Shown here in pieces: positions 1 to 12,011 of a stretch of 64,000 bases of DNA. Source of the stretch: Euphorbia lathyris (lineage: Eukaryota > Streptophyta > Magnoliopsida > Malpighiales > Euphorbiaceae); the NCBI RefSeq assembly GCF_963576675.1, contig NC_088913.1:24445001-24509000 (forward strand), written 5' to 3'. The position numbers were made by a program, and so were the translations under genes. The notes beneath the pieces were generated by a model, which saw only the letters and a program-made list of their open reading frames with translations, was not told where the DNA came from and searched no databases. Every line of letters starts with the position of its first letter. Position 1 is the stretch's first letter.

Positions 1-40
1 GTTTCGAACTTCCAATTTGAGTGGAGGTCCAACTCTTATT

Positions 41-80
41 TGGGCGGTACTGCTGTTTTTTGGCAGCAATGCCGCCCGAC
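41..80 (+). other. GC-rich leader stem-loop of copy A0
   Basis: GGGCGG pairs with CCGCCC as an outer stem, and TGCTG pairs with CAGCA as an inner stem around a T-rich loop. The surrounding leader is AT-rich. Copies B and D carry different but equally self-complementary GC-rich hairpins at the equivalent place. Role unknown; RNA packaging or dimerisation is an inference. Confidence 0.45.
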
Positions 81-1805
81 ATCGCGGATGTGATCCGCGA
101 CGGGGCGAAACCGGTTTTCCGTCTCCGTTATGTTTATTTTCTGTTTTGATTTTTTCAATTGTTTTGGTTTTTCAGAAAACTAAAAGTAATATATATAGAA
201 TTAATTAATCCAAATGATTTAATCGTTGTCTATTTTAAATTGTATAGATTGAATTCAGTTGTCTAATTAAGATGTTTTAATACGGTTAATTAGATAAACT
301 ATTTCATTAATACAAAATTAAAATTTAGGAACAACGAATCAGCCCATATGAATTTATTAATTAATAAAAGGATATGGTAATGATATGTGTTTTAACTTGA
401 TTTTGCAAACTGTTTTGTGCTTAATAAATATACTTGATATATTAGTCAATCACGTTAAACGGTTTTGATAAAATGATTAAACACAATGATGTATAATCTC
501 TCGTCTTAAAAGTTTTGTGTTCTGGAATTGATTTTACAAAGTTTAATTATTTGTATGTGATATGGTTGAATTAAACACGTTAAATAATCTTGGTAAAATA
601 ATTGAACACAAATAATTAATATCTTGTATAGTTGTATTTTGAGTATCTAATTAAGTTTATATTTGATGCATTTAATAAAATATAAATGATACAAAATTAA
701 TTAAAAGGTTAATTTGATAGTAAAATTAATTTAAAAGTTTAATTTGATTAACTTAAATATTACATAAAGGGTTTATGTAATCAACCAATTAAATTTATTT
801 AATTGAGTCTTTGCATGTTTAGAGTTATGGACATATTTGGACCCTCTATAATAGTTATTTAGTCCTTTGGTATTTTGAAAATAGGGCCTACTTGTCCTTC
901 CTTATCTACTCTCTATTGCATTTCTCTTCTCACCTAATTAGGTCCCTTCAAATTAGTTGAAGTATTCCAAAGTAGTTCTAAAGTGTAGTATAGAAATTAA
1001 ATATTGATGTAATTTCAAGGCGCCAGCGAAAAGACGGAGGACCTAGAGGATAAGTATGTAATAGTTAGTATTTACCCTAGGATGACCTTTATTCCGTTTC
1101 TGGCTCAACGAAATAATTTAGATGATATGTCCATAACTACCAATGTAAATTGTATTTGTCTGATGTATGCTAAAGCAAATCAAGACTAGGTTAGATTATG
1201 AGACTTAAAATAAAAATCCATCGCTAATTAAAAGTTAAGTAAATAAGTAAGTTATTAAAATCGGTTGCCTCTCCCTAATATTATAATTCAGCCGACAGTA
1301 CTGGGGGTCTTTGGGTTGTTGAGTAAACTCAAGCTCGGGGTCTTATGGTAACACCTGAATTATCGAAAATCGCTTTTTCATGAATATGGGGTAATATTTA
1401 AATTAGATTATGATAATTGGATGGGTAAACTCATGTTGTCATAAACTAATGGGCAATATGGTTGGGATTAATATGAATAACATATTACTTAATAATGTGC
1501 TTAGTAACCCAATAACCTAGGAATCGCATTGCTGATATGATTGATTGTATGAATCTATCTAACAAATGAAACTAGCTTGTTGAGTAAACTCAAGGTGAAA
1601 TTTCAGGAGTTGGGATCCTAGCTCACTAAAGGATTTGTGAAATTCTTCGAATTAATATGGAGGGCTATTAATTTGGCAAAATAGTGGGAGCAATTTAAAA
1701 TGAAATTAAAAGACCTATAAATTTAAATTGAAATACTTTAAAGCAAATGAATAAACATACGTCACTCTATCTCACTCTCAAGTTAAAGTAAATACTCTAA
1801 ATCAT

Positions 1806-4440
1806 CATATCTAAACTGGATCTACATAATATTTTAACCGATAACAAATTGAATAGCTCAAAATTCACCGACTACTTTGGCAAACTCAAAATTGTTTTGA
1901 AGTTCGAAAAGATTGGGCATGTCGATGCCCAATGCCCTAGTAGATGATGCTCCTGTCAAAAGATTGATGTTTACTGGAAGCACCAATCAGATGACGAACG
2001 TACAAGATGTATCACATTTGCAGCTATGGCACTTGGTGTCAAGACAATTGACTATATCACCAAAACTTTCTAGTATTAGTTTTGTAATGGATAATGAATT
2101 AAGTGTCGACTTAGTTCTCGATCCCTCTTGGATATTTATTCATAAGTTCATCATGAACTGTAAAATGAATAACTTAGAGACCTCTATAAAAGAGCTCTGG
2201 AATATGCTCAAGTCAGTTGATCCCAAATCTTAAGAAAGTGATGTCAGCACTTGTTATTGAGAGATCTCACGAGAGAAAAGGGAAGTTTCCCAATTCTAAA
2301 TATTCTAAGAAGAACAAATGCATTAAACCCAAGTCAATAAAAGCAAGAAGCCGAAAGGGAATGCCACCAATATGGTAAAGAAAGGAATTGGAACAGGAAC
2401 TGTAAGAAGTACTTAGACTTTCTCTAGAAGAAAGGACAGGATGGTGCTTTTATATTTGGATTTAAAAGATAGATAATTCAACTTACTTGTGGTAATGTCA
2501 CCTAGGGCATATAAGCAAGAAACACATGTCTAAGCTACATTAAGATGGGCTTATAGACTCGGTTGATTTTGAATCAATGAGCACATGTAAGTCTTGTTTA
2601 AAGGAAAGATGACAATGACACCCTTTAGAAATAAAGGAGAATGTTTATCAGACACTCTAAGACTAGTGCATTCAGATGTATGTAGTCGTACGTCAACACA
2701 AGCAAGAGAAAGGTTCAGTCACTTCATTAGCTTCATAAGATGATCATACCAGATATTGATTCATCTGCTTGATGAAGCATAAGTTAGAATTTTGAGAAAG
2801 TTCAAATGATTCAAGAATGAAGTAGAAAAAAAACAAGAAAGAATATTATAGTGCTCCGATTAGATCGTCGTGGAGAATGTCTTTCTAATGATTTTCTGAA
2901 TTATCTAAATTGAATATAGGATTCACTCATAATGGACTCCTCCGTATACACCACGATGTATCTGAAAGGAGAAATTATACTCTATTAGATACAGTACGAT
3001 CCATGATGAGCACAACCTCTCTTCTAAAGATGTTCTAAGGCTACGCCCTAGAAACTGCCTTATTTACCTTGAATCGAGTATCCACAAAACCGCCAAGTTC
3101 TATTCCATTTGAATTGTTCATTGGAAAGGAAACCCAGTTTCTCTTTCATGAGATTTTAGGGGTGTTCAGCACATGTTAAATACATAGCATCAGATTAAGT
3201 TAGACCCTAAATCTGATAAATATTTCTTCATTGGAATTCCGAAAAGAAACAGTAGGATATTACTTCTATCATTCGGATGATCGAAAGTAATAGTATCCAA
3301 ACACTGTATTTCTAGAGAAAGAGTTTCTTCTAGAAACACGAGTAGAAAGCATGATTGAACTTGAAGAAGTTCAAGAAGAAGGATTAGCTGAAATAGTGGA
3401 AGCGATGGTGGAACCCGAATCTGTCTCACAAGATGAGACACTGGTGACATTACTAACTCATAGATCTGGTCTAGTTCATCAAATCCCAAAGAGATTTAGA
3501 TTTCTAGTGGGAGCCGATGAAATCCCAAAGAGATTTGGATTCCTAGTGGGAGACGACGAAGAGGCTCACGTGTTAGACGATGAATCTACGACTTATAGGA
3601 AGGCTCTTGTAAACCTATACATGTAAGCTAGTGGGAGCTCGTATAAACCTTTACATGTAAACTAGTGGGAGCTTGGTCGTTTACTTAGTATTATACATCG
3701 ACGATATTCTACTAATGGGAATGACATAGCTATACTGCAATCGGTGAAAATTTTGGTTATCGGATAAAATTCTCCATAATAGACTTAGGAGAAGCAGCTT
3801 ACACCTTAAGGATTAGGATCTATGGAGATAGATTGAGAAGACTGCTTGACCCCTCCTAGTCTAAACACGTTGACAAAGTGCTCAAAGCGTTTTGCACTAG
3901 ACCTAACATCACTTTTGCTTTATGCATGACAAAGTCGATTATAGGTCAATCCGAGTGATGATCACTGGATTGTTGTCAAGCACATTCTTAAGTACTTAAA
4001 ATGACTGAAGATATGTTCTGGGTATATGGAGATGATCTTACGAAATACAAGTTTATTCTGAAAGAGGTACGATTAGCTGGAATAGTTCCGAGCAGGAAAT
4101 CGTGACCGAGCCAGTAAATTAAATCAGAGTATATATATATGTAGCAGCTTCGGAAGTAGCTAAAAGGAAGTTTGGAATGAAAGTTCATTAATGAACTAGG
4201 CATGGTACCTGACATTGTTAATGAGATTACCAATAGGGCTGTTGCTCTTGCTAAGGGCCCGCAGTCTCATAATACGTCCAAACACTATCTCAGTCGTTAC
4301 CATCTCTTCCGAGAGATAACAACAAGAGTAGATGTGAGAATTAAAAGAGTGCCCACCAAGGCACAATCTTATAGATCCATTTAAAAGAATGCCTTACCCA
4401 AAAAGGTTCATGATCATCATACAAATGCTTGTGGGAATGT
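1806..4440 (+). pseudogene. Copia gag-pol remnant (copy A0)
   Basis: This is a shattered polyprotein with many frameshifts, stops and deletions. The gag start (about 1806) matches the N-terminus of the intact relative in copy D. The protease and part of the zinc-knuckle region are missing near 2460, where the sequence jumps to the pre-integrase region. Integrase pieces follow (about 2640-3140). A longer open stretch at 3351-3626 matches the linker between integrase and reverse transcriptase. The RNase H end (about 4190-4400) still matches the C-terminus of copy D. No functional product is expected. Confidence 0.75.
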
Positions 4441-4475
4441 TTTAGAAACAATTGGCTTTAGTCCAAGTGGGAGAA

Positions 4476-6290
4476 TATTGGGGTTTATGTCCTATAGGCA
4501 ATTGTTTTAGGATATAAATATTAATGAATAAATTGTTTATTTAATCATTTGTTAAATCAGATATATAACATTAAAATGTAACTATATATAAAGGCACAAA
4601 TCTTTCATAAAGAAAGTAACCCTAAGTTTATTTAAGTAGTTATAAAGTGTTCATACAAGCATGAAGTGAGACTGTACTTTATAATAGACCAATAAACTTA
4701 AAGTAAACCCAAGTCAAGTAATATGTTATAAGGGTTGGCATATTACTGTTGAGACTTGCATGTAACAGTGTTTTCTGTCGAGACAGAAAGCTGATCTCAC
4801 AAGCTTTAGATATTTAGATATCTAGACAATTACATGGATCCGGTGAAGGAGTTCATTAGGATTGGGACCCGACTTGAGATAACAACATGGATTAATTTAT
4901 CTAAAAGTGTCAATTGTTCATCTCATTGGCATTAGTAGGTATAACTAATCCTCAGACTCAAACATTCGTTAATTAGTGATTCTGGATTATGGAGTCTGAT
5001 ACTTTGATTCTGTGCGAGCACGATCCAACAGGTGAGAGCGTGGGGTGTGTGAGAGCAGGATTGGGTATCACACAAAGTAATTGCAGAATAGTTAATGTCA
5101 GATTGAGCATTCGTCACTCCCGATAAGTGGGAGATATATCCAAATGGCCGCTTGTGGTGAATTGACTGAAATCCTTGCAAGGTGATAGAGTTAAGAGTAG
5201 AAATGAACATTTTACTTAACTTATCTTTTCATAGTGAATTCAACCTGTACAAGTAAAACCAGACTCTTTGTTATATGTAACCTTGACACATTCCATGGTT
5301 ATAAGGAATTAACCGACATGATATAGTTGATGAAGGATCGTATTATACTGTACCTAATAAAGAAAGGTTAACATCAGTTATCAACCTGACTTCTTAATTG
5401 CTCTGGGGGAATATCATAGGTTCTGCTAGTAACAGCTCGCGACGGTATTCCGTTATATATATGTTGGAATTAATCATGATGAATAATTTCAAAGGATATA
5501 TACGGCTAGTGGCAATAAAGAACCTAATGGGTCGCATATAGGACTTGGAATCAGAGGACGAAAACGTAATTAGCGGGACATAGACACATGGGCCGAAATT
5601 TATATATTAGTTAGGGATATTAATTTAGTTTAATAATTATAATTAGATTATGATTATGAATTAAACTAAATAATTATCTGATAATATTAATTGGATGTTT
5701 TATGCAATTAAAACTCTAATTAATTATCCCTAACATTAATTAATTATTAATTTGATTAATAATAATTATCTAAATATAATTAGTTATTGTTTAGATAATA
5801 TTAAAGTGTTTATTTAATTATCTAATTAGGAATCCTATTCAGAATAAGATTCCAATTAATTAAATTCCTAACACAACTGGGATTAGGGTTTCGGAAGTCT
5901 ATAAATAGACCCCTAACCTCAGAATTTCGGCCAACACAATACAAGGAGGCAAGAGGAACCGTTCCGAAACCGTATCGGCTAATTACAAATTTTCTTACTC
6001 TTTCTTTGATCTCGTATCGATTTCTATTAGAGGCAATCATTGCGATTGCTATTATTAAGGTTGATTACTAATCGTCTTTCTTTTCTTTGTTGTTTTCTTT
6101 GTTGTTCGTGATACACGGATTAAGAGTTGTGGGCACTTCGTTTGCAAGTGTAGATAGTTCTTCAGAAAAGGTATTTCATACTATCCCTCTTTATATGAAA
6201 TAACAATTAACAGATCTTGGAAAAGGGAAATAGATAAAATAGATAAAATTTTATTATCCCGCTACGCCTAGGCTTGTCTATTTTCCTTCA
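4476..6290 (+). repeat. 3' LTR of copy A0
   Basis: This 1.8-kb LTR follows a polypurine tract (AAGTGGGAGAA). It begins TATTGGGG, where intact relatives begin TGTTGGGG, so the first dinucleotide is mutated. It ends ...CTATTTTCCTTCA, like the LTR of copy B. Divergence from the B and D LTRs is high, which fits an old insertion. Confidence 0.8.
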
Positions 6291-7446
6291 AGTTCCACAT
6301 CAACAATGCGGATGCACAACTTATTGAACTTGTCGACATACTCCCGGAGAGGTTCGTTCTCTTTTTTCTTTAGCTCGAAGAGTTTTCGCGATTTAACCAC
6401 TGGAGGGATGCTTCCTGCGAATTTTGAACAGAATTCTCTACTCAATTGATCCCAGCTATTTATCGACCCTGGGCGGAGAGATTGGAACCAGTCGTAGGCT
6501 GGACCTTTTAGTGTGGTGATGAACATTCGGCATTGCACTGCCTCGCTTGCACGGTTAAGTCCGAGCAACATGCGGTACTTCCTTGCATGGGCTTCAGGAT
6601 TATCCTCTCCAGAATAGGCTGGTATATTCGGAATCTTAAAATGCCTATCTGTCTCCTCGGCTTCAATCCATGCGGCGAAGGGCGATTCTCGATTGGCAAA
6701 CGGATTACACCTGGCGTTCTTTTCGTTCTGTCTACGTACCTCCGCCCTTATCTGATCAGCCATAGAACCTTGACCACTTCTAGGGCGCCCCCTACTACGA
6801 GACCTACTTTGTTGCGAGGATGAGGAGCTAGATTCTAATGAAGGGTCTGATGGTGATCTTTCGCCATCACGCCCTCTAGGTGGAGATCGTCCTCTTGGTG
6901 GAGATCGTCCCCGATTACCTCCGTCTGGCGGCGGATGTTGAATAACCTAGCGGGGTGATCCAGCTCGGCGTTCGTTTCCTCTTTGCTCGGGGGGTGGAGG
7001 TGACCCTCCACGCCGAGGGGATTTAGTTTTGCGTTTACGATGAGAACGAGATCCAGACCGTCCCTTCCTATGTGATCGAGTCCGCTTTTTACGCCTGTGA
7101 TCATCACGTCCGCCTCCCGACTGATCCATTGCCGTATTGTTCCGTCCCTGATTCGCCGCTGGTGGAGCTCGAAGTTCACCAATAGTGATCCCTGGATTTG
7201 TTGTGTTTTTCCGGGAAGATTGATCATTCCTTTGACTTCCCTCTGGTACATCATGAAATAATGCTCGATTTAATGGCAGGTTGCCATCGAGCCCTAAGTT
7301 GATAATTGTCGAATCTACGGATTGAGAGTGAAAAAATGACGAGTCACGGCGAGCATTAGGCATAACATTGGCGTTCTGCCATTGCGATAGGGTTGGTCTT
7401 GGCGGTGGACGGCGATTAAGCGGGAAAGTAGTTCATGTCGTTGCTT
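6291..7446 (-). pseudogene. Gypsy gag, central part
   Basis: The region holds a proline-rich stretch, then an Arg/Lys/Ser-rich segment (about 6947-7150), then a retrotransposon gag (capsid-like) domain from about 6763 down to 6291. The domain shows the typical pattern AYDWFQSL...SWDQLSREFCSKF and LREYVDKFNKL. Two overlapping frames are open between 6835 and 7363, so a frameshift separates the linker from the capsid part. The last codons are replaced by the LTR end of copy A0. A TGA lies a few codons inside the right junction. The gene is broken and has no protease or pol in this window. Confidence 0.65.
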
Positions 7447-7762
7447 GATAGCTCCCATTTATATAGGGTTTTTAGGATTAATTTAGATTGTTTTAGCTTA
7501 GTCTTTAGTTAATTTAGATGTTAATTTAGTAGTTTTTAGTTAAATTACGTATTTTCCATTATTTATGGCGTTTTCTATATTTTCAGGTGTTTTTAGGACT
7601 ATTTGAGCATTCCCGAACCAGACCGAGCCTTTTGGACCAATTCCGGACAATTCAGGGACCGTCAAAGCACTTTTGGGACTCGCTAGGGACCATTAGAGCA
7701 TATTTCGGAAGCCCAGGGACCAAAACGGATAAAAACCAGAGTTCTGCCCCATTTTGGCACTT

Positions 7763-7858
7763 GTCTCGACGAGACACAAAAGCGTCTCGACGAGACACAT
7801 AAGTGTCTCGACGAGACAGCTCCTCGTCTCGACGAGACACTGCCTGTCTCGACGAGAC
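7763..7858. repeat. Five phased 13-bp dyads (GTCTCGACGAGAC)
   Basis: Perfect copies start at 7763, 7784, 7805, 7826 and 7846, so the spacing is 21, 21, 21 and 20 bp. Each is an inverted repeat (GTCTCG / CGAGAC) around one base. The 7-8 bp spacers differ from one another while the dyads are identical. The array lies about 130-220 bp upstream of the TATA box of the LTR, an enhancer-like position. Several copies extend to TGTCTC or GAGACA, the auxin-response-element hexamer. Confidence 0.75.
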
Positions 7859-7984
7859 GAGGCGGGAGAGGCGCAATAATGCCTCTCCCTTGCTGGAATG
7901 TCGAATTATTATGCCCAAAAAGCCCCTTTTAATATAGAAAACGACCTTTGTACCCCCGGAGACATTAGGTTTTCTCCCTAACTC

Positions 7985-7992
7985 TATAAATA
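7985..7992 (+). promoter_or_regulatory. TATA box of the 7447-9045 LTR
   Basis: TATAAATA lies in a CT-rich context and is followed about 30 bases later by a purine/CT-rich start region. Its position between the dyad array and the rest of the LTR fits a U3/R boundary. Confidence 0.55.
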
Positions 7993-9050
7993 GGGAGCTA
8001 ATCTTCATTATTCGGGAGACGGATTCCTTAAGAGCCGTCGTAATGTAGAATTTTTAGCTTTTTATCTTCTTGCTTTCTAGATTAGGTTTATTTCTGTTTT
8101 GTTATTTCTTTCAAGAACAATTGATGGGAGAAGTTCCTCATCTTCTATTTCTGTAATTGGAATCGGCAAAACGGGTTTTGGATTTCTATCTCTTTCCCTT
8201 TTATCTTTTGCGATTATATTTAATTGAAGCCTTTTCCGTTGTTCCTATTATCCTTTTTGCTATGATTGGTTTGTCTATGAACTGATCTCCATCCAATTTG
8301 GGATGGGGATGAAATTGATTGTATGAATATGTGTGATTAGGAATCTAGGACCTTTGATTGATCAGTTTATGCATGCTTAATGCCTAGAAATTGTTAGGAA
8401 CATGATTTATGCTAGAATGAACATTGATTATGATCAACTAGCCTGTTTATGTATATAATGTGCCTAATGCCTTTGACCTTGACATTAAATAGGATTATAG
8501 ATAGATGAGAACCTGACCACGGAATCGTTTATACCGAATTTGTATTAACCTGACTTCACTAGAGACCACTAGGAATGAGGCTTTGTGGCTGGGCTACGGC
8601 TTTAGCCTTAGTTGTCAATAAACCTAATGCTTTGCATAACCAAGGGTATATGCCTAATCAAGCCGTCACCCGAATGCATGTGAATAGGAAGGACAATTCT
8701 GATCAAATTAGTCTTTCACTTAGGACAATTACCTTCAATCATTGGTAAAACACAAATTTGAACTCCCTAAACCCATACCTAGGATTTAATCAAAGGAATC
8801 CTCAACCTAGATTGTGCCATCCGTCAATTCACCTTCTACCCTGTCAATTGTTCACTTTATTTTGTTATGTTTATTTCCTTTAATTCAATTAATTAGTTAT
8901 TCCAAAAACCCAAACATTTATCCAACCCTCTAAACAATTAGATCACTCTAGGTAGATTTGCTAGTTATAACAAATAGTCTTTGTGGTTTGATCTCGTGCT
9001 TAGCACAATATTACTTGTTGCGATAGGATACACTTGTCCTATTAAATGCT

Positions 9051-9337
9051 ATATACTTTACGAGCATCATTGCTCCACCCACATCTCGGTTTGTCAGGAA
9101 AGCTCTTAATCGACCTTCCATAATAGGTCCATGTTCTCTGCCTATGGTACTTGCGCAAATATCCAAAAGGGTTTCTGGTGACATGTTCCCTTCGTCATGA
9201 ATGATTGGCTCATCGGGATTGACACGACCATCATCTGTAGTGGGATTAATGCGACCAGCGCTTGTAGTGGGATTAATTGATGGTGGTATAGGTGGTACTG
9301 AAGCTCCTGTTGAGGGGTTTGACTCCCCACTTGCCAT
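9051..9337 (-). pseudogene. Gypsy gag, N-terminal part
   Basis: The frame starts with ATG at 9337 (MASGESNPS...), 60 bases from the LTR. It has a Pro/Thr-rich segment with imperfect INPTT/VNPDE repeats, then a short helical-looking stretch, and runs into the inserted LTR at 9050. It continues in the same frame at 7446 once the insertion is set aside. Product: N-terminal extension of the Gypsy gag. Confidence 0.55.
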
Positions 9338-9396
9338 GTTTAACTCGTGAACTAAGTCCTTTTTTAGTTTAGAACTTCCACGCTCACCGCACCAAT

Positions 9397-9901
9397 TGAT
9401 AACTGGCGATGAACTTCTGATTGGATCCATTCCCTACGGGGGGCGTCGTTGGGTGCGACGGGGGGAAGCTCCGATGCCAAAGTCAGTATTGGAATAGTGA
9501 ATAAACTGTATTGACAAAGTAGGGTTTGAAAGTGAAAGTGTGTACCTCAATAGCTTGGGATGCAATCTATTTATAGTCATGTGACCATAACTCTCAGTAA
9601 CCAGAAAGTCTCCATTAATGCCTCATTAATGGCGGTTACGGATCTCCTTTAAGTGTGGTCGTTAGCTTATTAACGGCCCATTAATTGCCTTTATTGGGAA
9701 TCGGCTCAACGACGGGCGGATCGAAGCATAATGGCGGGTCTCATGTAGGTTTGACTACGGATCTCGTGTGGTGGAGTCTAGGTGATACGCCATTCGGATG
9801 ACTTGCTTGATACGCCATTGCTTCTCAGACCGTCCCAATACGCGACCGTTTTGGTAAATATCCTCTTTGATCCCGTGGATAATATCCCGATGTTATCAAC
9901 A
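9397..9901 (-). repeat. 5' LTR of the Tat-like Gypsy
   Basis: On the minus strand this 505-bp LTR starts TGTTGATAACATCGGG and ends GCCAGTTATCA, with inverted ends TGTTGATAAC / GTTATCA. It contains a CATCGGAGC motif followed by a C-run, which is common near the end of plant Gypsy LTRs. The partner LTR is outside the window. Confidence 0.6.
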
Positions 9902-10390
9902 TACTAATCAGCATTACTAAGCTTCAAAATATTTCTAAATAAAAGCTATACAAAAGGACAAGGATTTATAAAGTTAAGTCGATACAAAAGGAATCAAACA
10001 TTGATAACAATAGCACAACATAAACGTAATAAGTTTGAGAATTTAATTTAAGGAAAGGGCAGAAAAATAATGCATGTGATTTGCCCAATTTATAAATATA
10101 AGGATCCGTGGTTTAAATTCTGATTACAACCAATGAAATGTTTATCTTGAAACAAAGTATTTTTACATATCGACAAAACTCAATCCCTCCCCAAAACGTA
10201 TCTCCCTAAATCGAAAGCATAAATCATACTGTGGAAATTTTATATTTTTTACTAATTTCATAATATATTAACTAAATTGATATTTAAATTCATTTTACAC
10301 AATTGTAGTTTAATTTTTGGGTATCTGATTTGTCAATATGTAAATGTAATAATTGCTCTGCAAAACAAATAATACAAGGAGCTAATAAAA
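9902..10390. other. AT-rich non-coding stretch
   Basis: I see no open frame, RNA gene or repeat boundary here. It is probably the pre-insertion flank of the Gypsy element. Confidence 0.5.
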
Positions 10391-10930
10391 GCAAAAGACG
10401 ACGGCAAATAATTACAACCATCATTTTAAAAACCACACCTCAAAAGGTATGAGAGGCGCATTAAATGCCTAGACAGAACCAACATCGACTCTAGCAGGAG
10501 ACGTCGCACCCAGTGACTCCTCCGACCTGAAGAGGGGGGGGACATCTGATAAAACAAACGAGAGCTCAACCTAGCAAGCCAGACGTCAACCCAGTCCTTA
10601 ACTTCTGGTACACATCGGGCCCTGAGGAATGGCCTCACCTCGACGTGAAGGCATCCATCTCTAGGGGCCTTAGGGTCATTCACTAGCCACATATAAGAAG
10701 AAACCTATAAATACCCCCAATACAATCCACCGAGGGGTAAGTTCTTCTCTCTCTAGTACATAGACTTTCTCTCTCTACATTATCATCACTAACTTAATCG
10801 TCGGAGTATCTCTAGGAGACTACTTCCAAATAATCGGTGATGCGCCACTTCTACCGATTCGGATCCTGCAGTTTTCGAAGAATCTCTACCCTGTTGCCAC
10901 CTTGGGGTGAAGCCATAATTGACAAGGGAC
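10391..10930 (+). repeat. Probable LTR remnant
   Basis: The stretch is more GC-rich than its surroundings. It has a TATA box (TATAAATA, 10706-10713), a CT-rich start region (10742-10790) and the phrase AACTTAATCGTCGGAGTATC (10792-10811), which resembles the post-TATA part of plant Ty3/Gypsy LTRs. Neither end could be fixed and no coding part is attached, so it is most likely a solo or truncated LTR. Confidence 0.45.
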
Positions 10931-11225
10931 AGTTTCATAATTACCCATACAAGTTACTTTTTTTTTAATATTTAGCTATATTATTTCTTTGTATTTGATT
11001 TATGACATATTTCGTTCAACTGTTAGCTAATAGCTGCTGTTGTTTCAGTAAGCTGTTTGTTCTTATTGTTAGCGATTTGTTATTAGCTATTTAAATTGTA
11101 TGGACGTGTTTTAACATGAATCAACTATAAAATAGAAAATGTATTACTGAACATGATTTAAAAGCTGAAACAAACATATCATGGTTTTTATATGTTACAA
11201 TGCAGACGAGTATCACCAATATTCC

Positions 11226-11634
11226 TAAGAGTATCTCCAATAAAGGATGCTTGGAAAATTGTTTAGTGATGTGACAGTGACTTTGGAAACTTTTAAAGAA
11301 TACCATCTATTGGAGTGATAGTGAGTCTTTGAAATTTTGAAGCAAAGTTACCACTTTTTGGTAATCTTTTAGCAAGTGTGCTTACATTTTTTAATATATA
11401 AAATGATTTAGTTATTTATTATTGGTTCATTTTTACGACAACATTTATAATGAAAATAAATTATATATAAAGTAGTAGTTTATGGGATCATGGTGATAAT
11501 TTATAAAGTCGCTTCCATTGGAGTTTTTTTATATGAAATGTTGCCAAATTGATAAGGATAAATTAAAAAATAAAATATTATATTTTAATATGATTTGTTA
11601 ATTTTGGGCAATACAATCTCGGAGATAGTCTTAA
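11226..11634. mobile_element. Candidate MITE
   Basis: Imperfect inverted ends of about 15 bp are visible: TAAGAGTATCTCCAATA on the left, and the reverse complement of CTCGGAGATAGTCTTA on the right. The interior is AT-rich and non-coding. The GAG(T/C)ATCTCCAA-type end is common in plant MITEs. No clean target duplication was found, so the family is unassigned. The flanks 10931-11225 and 11635-11811 show nothing recognisable. Confidence 0.35.
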
Positions 11635-11811
11635 AACTTTCATTTTCGAGCAATAAATTACAATGTAATAAGTTGTAGTTATTTGCTTCTTTTCTTGTAT
11701 TTAATATTTATACACACATTTACCATTTGATCCTTTAATTATTGTGGCTTTTATTCCTGCTCACATTTCTTGTGGTTGCAATACAACATGGCCACAATTG
11801 AGGGTAAGGGC

Positions 11812-12011
11812 TTGATTGGATGAAGGGTAGGGAAGGGTTAATAAAGGAAGGGTAGAGAAGGATATGGAAAGGTATGGAAAGGGAAGGAAGGGGAAGGAAG
11901 GGTAATTTCTAACCCTTCCAAACCCACTAAATTGGATGGTTCAAAATTGGATGCAATTTGTTAAAAAGAAACCCTTCAAAACCCCTCCAAACTCTTACCC
12001 TCCTAAAGTTT
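11812..12011. repeat. Left half of a repeat split by Copia A
   Basis: A GGGCTTGATTGGATGAAGGG-type start is followed by GGAAGGG-rich sequence. The right half (18039-18140) contains several CCCTTACTAACCC / CCCAAACAAGGG units. Together they look like a short inverted-end element into which Copia A inserted at 12011/18034. Evidence is limited to this complementarity. Confidence 0.35.

Larger units (their letters stand above)
1..6290 (+). mobile_element. Degenerate Ty1/Copia element, family 1 (copy A0), 5' end outside window
   Basis: This is an old + strand Copia copy: a long non-coding leader (to about 1805), a decayed gag-pol (about 1806-4440) and a 3' LTR (4476-6290). The family is assigned by direct comparison with copies B and D further right. 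They share the leader phrase near 1316-1372, the gag start near 1830, the integrase, and the LTR start and end. The 5' LTR lies left of the window, so no target duplication can be checked. The right end abuts a minus-strand Gypsy gag in mid-codon, so A0 probably inserted into that element. Confidence 0.8.
7447..9045 (+). repeat. Solo-LTR-like insertion inside Gypsy gag
   Basis: The segment starts TGATAG and ends near CTATTA, an almost perfect inverted end pair. It is flanked by ttgct (7442-7446) and atgct (9046-9050), a 5-bp target duplication with one mismatch. Without it the two gag pieces rejoin in one reading frame. It has a clear TATA box (7985-7992) and no coding capacity, as expected for an LTR left after internal recombination. 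Orientation + is inferred from the TATA box. The clade is not recognised. Confidence 0.6.
6291..9901 (-). mobile_element. Ty3/Gypsy (Tat-like) element fragment: 5' LTR and gag
   Basis: Read on the minus strand this is a 5' LTR (9901-9397), a primer-site-like stretch next to it (AATTGGTGCGGTGAGCG, not the usual Met site), a short leader and a gag. The gag is interrupted by a solo-LTR-like insertion (7447-9045) and cut off at 6291 by copy A0. Pol and the 3' LTR must lie outside the window on the left. The long Arg/Ser-rich gag linker and the primer-site style suggest the Tat clade; without pol this stays tentative. Confidence 0.6.

Noticed and set aside
4932..5210. 92-residue minus-strand frame, with similar short frames at 45647 and 53217
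   Set aside because: All lie in family-1 LTRs; not conserved as protein between the copies.
7652..8008. Minus-strand frame with SRRDT/SRRDA repeats
   Set aside because: Translation of the 21-bp dyad array; the repeat is a multiple of three so it stays open by chance.
10426..10692. 88-residue minus-strand frame
   Set aside because: Within the probable LTR remnant; no domain and composition follows local GC content.
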